Shown: piece after piece, positions 57,410 to 64,000 of the stretch
How positions within the stretch are numbered: the first letter of the stretch is position 1
Layout of the letters: each line of letters begins with the position of its first letter
Assembly: GCA_903862935.1 (NCBI GenBank)
Contig: CAIOZY010000040.1
Coordinates: forward strand, 124,001-188,000
DNA length: 64,000 nt
Origin: an uncultured Opitutaceae bacterium
Lineage (GTDB): Bacteria; Verrucomicrobiota; Verrucomicrobiia; Opitutales; Opitutaceae
Reading direction: 5' to 3'
Made by a program: the position numbers and the translations under genes
The notes under the pieces: generated by a model
Database searches by the model: none
Told to the model about the DNA's origin: nothing
The model's input: the letters and a program-made list of their open reading frames with translations, nothing else

Positions 57410-57745
57410 GTGAGTCTCGACGAGAAGTTCAACGCCATCCGCAAGGGCCTGCTGGAGTTCGCCGTGCTGCGGATCATAGCCTCGGAGAAGGTTTACGCCG
57501 CGGACATCCTGCGGCAGCTCGCGGGGACGGACTTCGCGACCCAGGAGGGGACTCTCTATCCCCTGCTCAGCAAGATGCGCCGGGAGGGCCTGCTCGACTA
57601 CGAGTGGAAGGAGTCCGAGGCCGGGCCCCCGCGGAAGTACTACGAGCTCACCGCAAAGGGCCGCTCCCAGCTGCGCGAGACCGGCGAGTATTGGCAGCAG
57701 ATCGACTCCACCCTCAAGAGCCTGGGACCCAAGCCCCCTCGGTAG
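57410..57745 (+). CDS. PadR-family transcriptional regulator
   Basis: 111 aa from the GTG at 57410. The wHTH (GLLEFAVLRIIASEKVYAADILRQLAG, EGTLYPLLSKMRREGLLDYEWKES and RKYYELTAKG) is typical of PadR repressors. The operator lies upstream and a PspC protein follows 22 bases later, the usual pairing. Ligand unknown. Confidence 0.92.
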   Translation: MSLDEKFNAIRKGLLEFAVLRIIASEKVYAADILRQLAGTDFATQEGTLYPLLSKMRREGLLDYEWKESEAGPPRKYYELTAKGRSQLRETGEYWQQIDSTLKSLGPKPPR

Positions 57746-57767
57746 AATTTCCGACCCAAACACCCCC

Positions 57768-58934
57768 ATGAACAAGGTCATCGCCATAAATCTCAACGGG
57801 AACGCATACCAGGTCGAGGAGGCCGGGTACGACGCTCTGCGGGCCTACCTCGAGAACGCCTCCGGCCAGCTCGCAAGCAACCCCGACAAGGACGAGATCC
57901 TCGCCGATATCGAACAATCGATCGCGGACAAGTTCCGGGCCCTCATGGGGCCGCACAAGACGGTGCTCCTTGAACGGGAGGTCCAGTCGGTGATCGCCTC
58001 GATGGGCCCAGTCGAGGACGCCTCGACGCCCGCGGGATCAAGCACGCCGGGATCCCCCCCGGAGGCCGCGCCGAAGTCGGCCGGCACCCCGCCCCGCAGG
58101 CTGTACCGGATCAACAACGGGGCGATGGTCGCGGGCGTCTGCAACGGGCTCGCGGCCTACCTGGACGTTGACCCGGCAGTCGTCCGGCTCTCCTTCGTGA
58201 TCCTGTCGTTCATCACCGCCGGCGCCACGATCCTCGCGTATTTCGTCCTAACCCTTGTCATCCCCGCAGCCGACACGCCGGCCCAGCAGGCCGCCGCCCG
58301 CGGGGCGCCCTCGACGGCCCAGGACTTCATCCGGAGGGCCCGCCAGGGCTACTACGAGGGGATGCGCACCTGGGGCGACCGCCAGGCGCGCCGGGAGTGG
58401 AAGCGCAAGTTCCGCCAGGAGATGCGCGGCTGGCGCACGGCGTTCCGGAGCGACCTGAGCGGCAGCGCTACCCAGTGGCGCCAGAACTGGGAACACTACT
58501 GGGCCGAGAATCCGCGGCCCGTTGGGACACTCCTGTTTGCCCTGCCCTTCATCCTTCTGCTTCGCGCCCTTCTCGCCTTCGCGCTTGTGTTCGCCCTCCT
58601 GTCGCTTTTCACGACCGGGGCGCTCTTCGGGCTGTTGCTGCCCTCCGGATTGCCCCTGTGGGTGGCGATCATCCTGCTGGTCTTCGTCTACAGCTTGCTC
58701 GTGTGGCCCCTTCGCATCCTGCGGCACGCCTGCTACCACTATGGCTTCGGGGGGCCGCGCTATGTCTTCCCGCTGCTCGGGCCCTGGGACGCCGCACTGT
58801 GGCTGGGTTCCCTCATGCTCCTGATCTGGCTTGCGAACCGCTACGTGCCGCAGGCCCACCAGGCCCTGGTGAAGCTGCCCCCGGTAGTTCACCATGCAGC
58901 CGATTCGATCCGCGAGTGGTGGGGCAGGCGGTGA
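57768..58934 (+). CDS. PspC-domain membrane protein
   Basis: 388 aa. N-terminal cytoplasmic part (INLNGNAYQVEEAGYDALRAYLENA, HAAS-like DEILADIEQSIADKF), PspC domain YRINNGAMVAGVCNGLAAYLDVDPAVVRLSFVI, then a charged linker and three to four membrane helices (LLFALPFILLLRALLAFALVFALLSL). Envelope-stress type; may be controlled by the adjacent PadR. Confidence 0.9.
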   Translation: MNKVIAINLNGNAYQVEEAGYDALRAYLENASGQLASNPDKDEILADIEQSIADKFRALMGPHKTVLLEREVQSVIASMGPVEDASTPAGSSTPGSPPEAAPKSAGTPPRRLYRINNGAMVAGVCNGLAAYLDVDPAVVRLSFVILSFITAGATILAYFVLTLVIPAADTPAQQAAARGAPSTAQDFIRRARQGYYEGMRTWGDRQARREWKRKFRQEMRGWRTAFRSDLSGSATQWRQNWEHYWAENPRPVGTLLFALPFILLLRALLAFALVFALLSLFTTGALFGLLLPSGLPLWVAIILLVFVYSLLVWPLRILRHACYHYGFGGPRYVFPLLGPWDAALWLGSLMLLIWLANRYVPQAHQALVKLPPVVHHAADSIREWWGRR

Positions 58935-58943
58935 TCCGCCGGG

Positions 58944-59474
58944 TCACCAGCTCTCGCGGTGCACGAAGGCCGGGTTAAACCGGGTCCTCGGCTCCTTCGA
59001 CTCGCCGGGCATGCCGATCGCGACAGCCGAGACGGGGATCACCCCTGGGGGAAGCCCGAGGATCTCCGTTAGCTTCTGAACACGGTCCTCCCTGGGGTGG
59101 ACCCCGAGCCAGCAGCCCCCCAGGCCCAGCGCGTGGGCGCACAGGAGCAGGTTCTCGATCGCCGCCGAACAGTCCTGCAATAGGTAGCTCAGCTGCCCGC
59201 TGTGGGCCGCGCCAAGGTCCCCGCAGACAACAAAGCCGACCGCCGCGTCGGCCATCATGCCCCCAAACGGGAGCGCCGCCGCGATCCGCGCGCGCGTATC
59301 GGCCTCCCGGAGGACCACGAAGCGCCACGGATCCTTGGCCCCGGCTGATGGGGCGGCCATCGCCGCCTTGAGCATCAGGTCGACCTCGGCATCGCCGACC
59401 GCGCCGGGCGCGAACTTGCGGATGCTCCGCCGCCCGAAAATGAACCGCAACCTCTCGTCAGCCAGTGTGTGCAT
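58944..59474 (-). CDS. Nitroreductase-family protein
   Basis: 176 aa from the ATG at 59474; longer in-frame starts add an unrelated N-tail. FGRRSIRKFAPG, MAAPSAGAKDPWRFVVLREADTRARI, and GLGGCWLGVHPRED are typical FMN-binding nitroreductase segments. Function broad. Confidence 0.9.
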   Translation of the reverse strand: MHTLADERLRFIFGRRSIRKFAPGAVGDAEVDLMLKAAMAAPSAGAKDPWRFVVLREADTRARIAAALPFGGMMADAAVGFVVCGDLGAAHSGQLSYLLQDCSAAIENLLLCAHALGLGGCWLGVHPREDRVQKLTEILGLPPGVIPVSAVAIGMPGESKEPRTRFNPAFVHRESW

Positions 59475-59574
59475 GAAAATGAGCTCCGAGACCCGGATAA
59501 CCCGCAGGCCGGACCCGGGCAAACGCAATCGGCCTCCGGGGTAAAATCTTGAAAGGGCCCGCTCCACAACCGAT

Positions 59575-61902
59575 ATGTCGGGCATGGATCGACCCGCCCC
59601 AAGACTGCGCGCCACCGCCGCGTGCGCGGCGATCTTCGCGGCGGCCTTCGCCGCGTACGTGCCGGCAATCCGCGGCGGATTCATCTGGGACGACGACGCG
59701 CACGTGACCAAGGCCGCCCTGCGCTCGGTCGAGGGCCTGGGCCGGATCTGGTTCGAGATCGGGGCGACCCAGCAGTACTACCCGGTCCTCCACAGCGCGT
59801 TCTGGATCGAGCACCGCCTGTGGGGCGACTCGGCCCTCGCCTACCACCTGCTGAACGTGGCGCTGCACGGGACGGCGGCCTGCCTGCTCGCCTTCGCCCT
59901 GATGCGGCTGTGGCCCAAGCGCGAGGGCAGATGTCCCGGGGCCGCCGCCTGGCTCGCGGCGGCGCTGTTCGCCCTGCACCCGGTCTGTGTCGAGTCGGTT
60001 GCCTGGGTCTCCGAGCAGAAAAACACCCTCTCGGCGGTCCTCTATCTGGGATCGGCCCTCGCCTACCTCGGATGGACTGCGGACCGGGAGACGGGGGCCG
60101 CGCGACCCCGACGGTACTGGATTGCAACCGGGCTCTTCGCCCTGGCGCTGTTGACAAAGAGCGTCACGGCGACCCTGCCTGCAGCGCTGCTGGTCATCGC
60201 TTGGTGGCAGCGGGGAAGTCTGTCGTGGCGGCGGGACGCCCGGCCGCTTGCGCCCTGGTTTGGGATGGGCGCAGCAGCAGGACTTTTCACGGCCTGGGTT
60301 GAGCGGGTGGTGCTCGGGGCCGAGGGCGAGGGGTTTTCACTGGGGCTCCTGGAGCGGTGCCTCCTGGCGGGCCGGGTGGCCTGGTTCTACCTGGGCAAAC
60401 TCCTGTGGCCGGCGGACCTAGTCTTCATCTATCCGCGCTGGACCGTGGACGCGTCGCAGGCCTGGCAGTACCTCTTTTCGGCCGCAGCGGTCGTTCTCCT
60501 TGCGGGCCTGTGGGCCGCGGCTCGCCGGGGCCGGAGGGGACCGCTTGCGGCAGCGCTGGTGTTCGGGGGGACACTGTTCCCCGCGCTCGGGTTCTTCAAC
60601 GTCTACCCGTTCCTCTTTTCCTATGTCGCCGACCACTTCCAGTACCTGGCCAGCGCCGCCGTGATCGGCCTAGCCGCGGCGGGCTGGGAAGCCTGGCGAT
60701 CCCGCTCCGCCAAGGCAGGCCGGACCCTCGCCCCGGACGCCACCGCCCTGGCGCTTGTCGCAGTCCTCGGGTTCCTTGCGAACCAGCAGTGCCGGATCTA
60801 CAAGGACGCCGAGACCCTCTACCGCTCGACCCTGGCGGGCAACCCCGCCTGCTGGATGGCCGAGTACAATCTGGGCGTCACCTTTCACAACTCGGGCCGG
60901 GCGGACGAGGCGCTCGCCTCCTACCGCGCCGCCCTGCGGCTAAGGCCCGATTTTCCGCAGGCCCGCAACAACCTTGGGGTCGTCCTTGCTGGCCGCGGGC
61001 GGAACGCTGAGGCGCTGCCCCAGTTCGAGGCAGCGATCGCTGCCTACCGGAAGAACCCGCGGCTCGCCCCGGAAAACGCCGAGGCCGAGGGAAACCTGGC
61101 CCGGGCCCTCCAGGCCCTGGGCCGCAACGCCGAGGCGGCCACCCACTTTGAGGCCGCCCTGCGCCTCAAGCCCGACATGCCGGCAGTCTCAAGTTCCCTC
61201 AGCCGGATGCTGGTCGAGTTCGGTCGGGCCGGCGAGGCGATCCGCAGCACCGAGCGGGCCCTTCTTCTGAGCCCGGAGGATCCCGAACTGCACAACAACC
61301 TCGCCGTCGCCCTGTGCGCGGCGGGCCGCACTGCGGAGGCGATCCCGCACTACAAGCAGGCCCTGCGATTCAAACCCGACTACCCGGACGCCGTCCTGAA
61401 CCTGGCGATGGCGCTGCGGCAGGAGGGAAGGATCCCCGAGGCGGTGGCGAGCTACCAGGAGGCGCTCAGGCTCAAGCCCGACTTCGCCGAGGCGAGCGCC
61501 GGGCTCGGGGTGATTCTGGCCCAGTCGGGCCGGCCCACAGAGGCGGCGGCATGCTTCGAGCGAGCGATCCGCTCGGGTCTCGCCACAGCCGACGTCCACT
61601 ACGACCTGGGGATCGCCCTGCGCGAGAGCGGCAGAACGGCCGAGGCGATCGCCCAGTACGTCCAGGCCCTGCGGATCCGGCCCGACTACCCGGAGGCCGA
61701 GAACGACCTGGGGATCGCGCTGGCGCAGTCGGACCGCCTCGAAGAGGCGGTCGCGCACTTCCGGGCGGCCGCGCGCCTCAAGCTCGACTACGCCGATCCC
61801 CACAGCAACCTGTCCGTGATCCTGCGGCAACTCGGTCGAACCCGCGAGGCCCAAGCCGAGGCCGCCGAGGCGGCGCGCCTCGGGGCCCCGCCGGCCCGCT
61901 GA
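59575..61902 (+). CDS. TPR-containing multi-pass membrane protein (TMTC/PMT-like)
   Basis: 775 aa. First about 400 residues: 10 or more membrane helices with GFIWDDDAHVTKAAL and QYYPVLHSAFWIEH motifs like protein O-mannosyltransferase-related TMTC proteins. From about 420 to 765 follow about ten TPR units (e.g. EAIPHYKQALRFKPDYPDAV, EAIAQYVQALRIRPDYPEAE). Probable membrane glycosyltransferase-like protein that docks partners through the TPRs. Activity not certain. Confidence 0.82.
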   Translation: MSGMDRPAPRLRATAACAAIFAAAFAAYVPAIRGGFIWDDDAHVTKAALRSVEGLGRIWFEIGATQQYYPVLHSAFWIEHRLWGDSALAYHLLNVALHGTAACLLAFALMRLWPKREGRCPGAAAWLAAALFALHPVCVESVAWVSEQKNTLSAVLYLGSALAYLGWTADRETGAARPRRYWIATGLFALALLTKSVTATLPAALLVIAWWQRGSLSWRRDARPLAPWFGMGAAAGLFTAWVERVVLGAEGEGFSLGLLERCLLAGRVAWFYLGKLLWPADLVFIYPRWTVDASQAWQYLFSAAAVVLLAGLWAAARRGRRGPLAAALVFGGTLFPALGFFNVYPFLFSYVADHFQYLASAAVIGLAAAGWEAWRSRSAKAGRTLAPDATALALVAVLGFLANQQCRIYKDAETLYRSTLAGNPACWMAEYNLGVTFHNSGRADEALASYRAALRLRPDFPQARNNLGVVLAGRGRNAEALPQFEAAIAAYRKNPRLAPENAEAEGNLARALQALGRNAEAATHFEAALRLKPDMPAVSSSLSRMLVEFGRAGEAIRSTERALLLSPEDPELHNNLAVALCAAGRTAEAIPHYKQALRFKPDYPDAVLNLAMALRQEGRIPEAVASYQEALRLKPDFAEASAGLGVILAQSGRPTEAAACFERAIRSGLATADVHYDLGIALRESGRTAEAIAQYVQALRIRPDYPEAENDLGIALAQSDRLEEAVAHFRAAARLKLDYADPHSNLSVILRQLGRTREAQAEAAEAARLGAPPAR

Positions 61903-61938
61903 GGGGCCATGGAGCCGCCACCGCATGAACTTTTTCCC

Positions 61939-62952
61939 ATGAATCCCCGACCCAAGGTCGTTAACATCGACTCCCGCCACGCCTACTACGCCCAGGAGCA
62001 GGCCCAACTCGCCGCCATCGGCGCCGACATGGTCCTCGCCAAGACCAAGGGCGACGACGACGTCATCCGAGTCTGTGCGGACGCCGACATCGTGCTGGTT
62101 GAGGCCTCCCCCGTCACGGCCAAGGCAATCGAAGGAATGACCCGGACCCGGGCCATCATCATCTACGCGGTCGGCTACGATAAGATCGACGTCGCCGCCG
62201 CCACGCGGCAGGGGATCATCGTCGCCAACATCCCCGACTACTGCACCGAGGAGGTTTCCGACCACACCGCGGCTCTGCTGCTCGCCGCATCCCGGCGGGT
62301 TGTCATCATGGACCGGAACATCCGGGCGGGCGGGTGGTTTGACTTCCCCAAAAACGGGCCGATCCACCGGATGAAGAACCTCACTCTGGGACTCGTCGGC
62401 CTGGGCCGGATCGGCAGCGGGGTCGTGCGCAAGCTCTCCGGATTCCAGATGAGAACCCTTGTCGCCGATCCCTTTCTGAAGCCCGCCGACGCCCCCGCCG
62501 GGGTCGAGCTGGTGTCGCTGGAACGGGTGCTCAGGGAGTCCGACCTGATCTCCGTCCACGTGCCCCTCGGGCCTCAGACCCGCGGCATGTTCAGCACGGC
62601 CCAGTTCCGGGCGATGAAGCCAAACGCGATCTTCGTCAACACAAGCCGCGGGCCGATCGTCGACGAGGAGGCCCTGGCGACAGCCCTTCGGGAAAAGTGG
62701 ATCGCCGGCGCAGCCTTGGACGTGACGGTGAAGGAGCCCCTCGACGCCTCGAGCCCCCTTCGCGGCTTGGATCACCTGATCATCACGCCCCATTACGGGG
62801 CCTCCTCCGAGGAGTCCGTCCCCCAGCTCAGGGCGACCGTCATGGACTCAGTCAGGGCCCTCCTGGCGGGCCACTGGCCCCCCTACCCCGTGAATCCCTC
62901 CATGTCGCCCCGTGTCCCGCTCAAGCCCTGGTCGGACTTCGGGCGGGCCTAG
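61939..62952 (+). CDS. D-2-hydroxyacid dehydrogenase (C-terminal-binding-protein-like)
   Basis: 337 aa from ATG 61939. NAD motif LGLVGLGRIGSGVVRKL, NTSRGPIVDEEALATALREKW with Arg/Glu, and late His HYGASSEES. PGDH/CtBP family; substrate unknown. Convergent with the lipoprotein gene. Confidence 0.88.
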   Translation: MNPRPKVVNIDSRHAYYAQEQAQLAAIGADMVLAKTKGDDDVIRVCADADIVLVEASPVTAKAIEGMTRTRAIIIYAVGYDKIDVAAATRQGIIVANIPDYCTEEVSDHTAALLLAASRRVVIMDRNIRAGGWFDFPKNGPIHRMKNLTLGLVGLGRIGSGVVRKLSGFQMRTLVADPFLKPADAPAGVELVSLERVLRESDLISVHVPLGPQTRGMFSTAQFRAMKPNAIFVNTSRGPIVDEEALATALREKWIAGAALDVTVKEPLDASSPLRGLDHLIITPHYGASSEESVPQLRATVMDSVRALLAGHWPPYPVNPSMSPRVPLKPWSDFGRA

Positions 62953-62954
62953 GC

Positions 62955-63719
62955 TCAGCGGGAGCCGCTCTCGGTCACGAGCTGACGGAAAAGGGTCTTG
63001 TCCTCCTCGGACATCGAGTTCCAGTCCGCGAAGAGGGCCTTCTCCTCGTCGGGCAGGGTGCCCCAGCGCTCCAGAAGCTCGCGCATCTTCGCCTTGGCCT
63101 CGCCTGAGGAGGCCGCCCAGTGCTTGAGCAGCGTCTTCAGGTCGCCGGCCGCGGGCTCGGGCCTAGGGGCCTGCGCGTACGCCGGGGACGTCCCCATGGC
63201 CGTGGCTGTTGCGGGAGCCTGGGGCAGCTCCGCCACCGCCGGTCTGCGCAAGGGGGCGGGGCCGCCGCCGCCCTCAGAGACGTCGAGCTTCTTGTCCAGC
63301 CAGGACTGGGCCAGGTCGCGCTGGTCTTCCCTCAGGACCGCCTTCTTGCCGTAGGGCACCACGGCGAGGCCGTCGACGAGCAGGATCTTGCCCGAGTTCA
63401 CGTCAACCGATGCGACGGCACCGCGGATCGTGCCCAGGAACATCGCATCGTGCCCCTTGTCCAGGTCCGGGACTTCGCCGGGGAAGGTGACCTCGAAGAC
63501 ATAGGCGTAATTTGGGGTCGCCAGCTGGAAGACCGTGGAGCCGTCGGCCTCGCGGACCTGGACGACCGAGCCAAAGGAGGCCACGAGTTCGCCGGTGTGC
63601 CGGTAGGTGTTTCGGGAGGCGTCGCTCAGAAAGCTGGCCGAAGTGCGGGAGGGATTCATGTGGCATCCCGCCATCAGAATCGCGAGAACCGCCGCAACAA
63701 GGTCGAGTCGGAGTTTCAT
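62955..63719 (-). CDS. Predicted lipoprotein, unknown function
   Basis: 254 aa from the ATG at 63719. Lipobox AILMAGC near residue 19. Middle region (TGELVASFGSVVQVREADGSTVFQLATPNYAYVF) has repeated beta strands, followed by a Pro/Ala-rich linker and a helical C-terminal third (LLKHWAASSGEAKAKMRELLERW). No family was recognised. Divergent from the partial dehydrogenase. Confidence 0.65.
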   Translation of the reverse strand: MKLRLDLVAAVLAILMAGCHMNPSRTSASFLSDASRNTYRHTGELVASFGSVVQVREADGSTVFQLATPNYAYVFEVTFPGEVPDLDKGHDAMFLGTIRGAVASVDVNSGKILLVDGLAVVPYGKKAVLREDQRDLAQSWLDKKLDVSEGGGGPAPLRRPAVAELPQAPATATAMGTSPAYAQAPRPEPAAGDLKTLLKHWAASSGEAKAKMRELLERWGTLPDEEKALFADWNSMSEEDKTLFRQLVTESGSR

Positions 63720-63852
63720 GGGGTGATTGGCTGGGGATATTCTCCGCGGCCGGGCGCGAGGCAACGCATTTCCTTCGGGCCCGCCCGGCCGCCGCACGCA
63801 CGCATTGCCGAAACCTGCCTTTTGGGCTATACCCGCAATCGACCCGGCCCCC

Positions 63853-64000
63853 ATGCCCCCTCCCCTTCGCCTACTGGTCTTCAACGACGGCTACTCCGCC
63901 GAAGCGTTCTCCGACATTTCCCATCCCGCGATCGAGTTCACCTGCGTCCCAGACGGGGATCGCGCCCAGCTCCTCGAGATGATCCCGGGTTACGACGCCT
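63853..64000 (+). CDS. D-isomer 2-hydroxyacid dehydrogenase-like protein, 3' part missing
   Basis: First 49 codons only; the gene leaves the window on the right. Opens MPPPLRLLVFNDGYSAEAF then SDISHPAIEFTCVPDGDRAQ, like the N-terminal catalytic part of 2-hydroxyacid dehydrogenases. It would form a neighbour of the complete family member at 61939. Weak evidence from a short stretch. Confidence 0.5.
   Translation, partial: MPPPLRLLVFNDGYSAEAFSDISHPAIEFTCVPDGDRAQLLEMIPGYDA

Overview
The window is a gene-dense, strongly G+C-rich bacterial chromosome segment with about 65 protein genes. It holds one SRP RNA, one TPP riboswitch and no visible rRNA, tRNA, CRISPR array, insertion sequence or phage gene. 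The gene set suggests a Gram-negative (diderm) member of the Verrucomicrobiota, perhaps Opitutae-like. The evidence is an Lpt/KdsC lipopolysaccharide cluster, HPr kinase, a DUF5069 protein, a GldA/GldF/GldG-like ABC exporter with a DUF4340 protein, a fused branched-chain-type E1, and TatC with a long periplasmic loop. The phylum is an inference; no marker gene here settles it.

Layout. 1-5 kb: YmdB-type phosphodiesterase (cut by the left edge), ilvB, glnA behind a good sigma-54 promoter, and a PstS-like binding protein. 5-8.3 kb (minus): a galactose-type unit of SSS symporter, a small membrane protein and galK. 8.3-11.7 kb: dnaX with an A10 slippage site that appears to make gamma and tau, the SRP RNA, and an overlapping ECF sigma operon with a recognisable self-promoter. 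11.5-14.5 kb: leuA, with a possible leucine-rich leader peptide and hairpin, then rlmN. 14.6-19.1 kb: the Gld-like ABC operon with a DUF4340 protein. 19.1-26.1 kb: metF, a SUI1 protein coupled to a 66-aa protein, and sucA-sucB-lpd. 26.1-29.7 kb: lipoprotein, HAD phosphatase, rpiB, UPF0173 hydrolase and a dicarboxylate/glutamate symporter.

29.8-36.5 kb: fused E1 alpha/beta, kdsC, lptC, lptA and lptB run head-to-tail with overlapping or near-overlapping ends; then DUF5069, hprK and rph. 36.6-38.8 kb: sucC-sucD with a strong terminator. 39-46 kb (minus): thiC-thiS-thiE-thiG-thiH-thiF/moeB-thiD, nearly all overlapping, behind a TPP riboswitch. 46-53.6 kb (minus): an unrecognised 463-aa protein, prfB with the classical RF2 frameshift, tatC, the GDP-fucose pair gmd/fcl, an SBF-type transporter, a NYN nuclease and a DUF2721 protein. 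53.7-64 kb: mixed housekeeping and accessory genes, including an aldo/keto reductase, a CDGSH protein, a D-lyxose isomerase-like protein, a PadR-PspC unit with a clear operator, a TPR membrane protein and two hydroxyacid dehydrogenases (the second cut by the right edge).

Functional themes are central carbon and nitrogen metabolism (2-oxoglutarate dehydrogenase and succinyl-CoA synthetase, glutamine synthetase, branched-chain amino acid synthesis), thiamine supply for the several TPP enzymes encoded here, and outer-membrane and surface sugar assembly. The most interesting content is regulatory and recoding signals: dnaX slippage, the prfB frameshift, the glnA sigma-54 promoter, the ECF autopromoter, the leuA leader, the PadR operator, and frequent translation starts without a Shine-Dalgarno sequence but with C/T-rich leaders.
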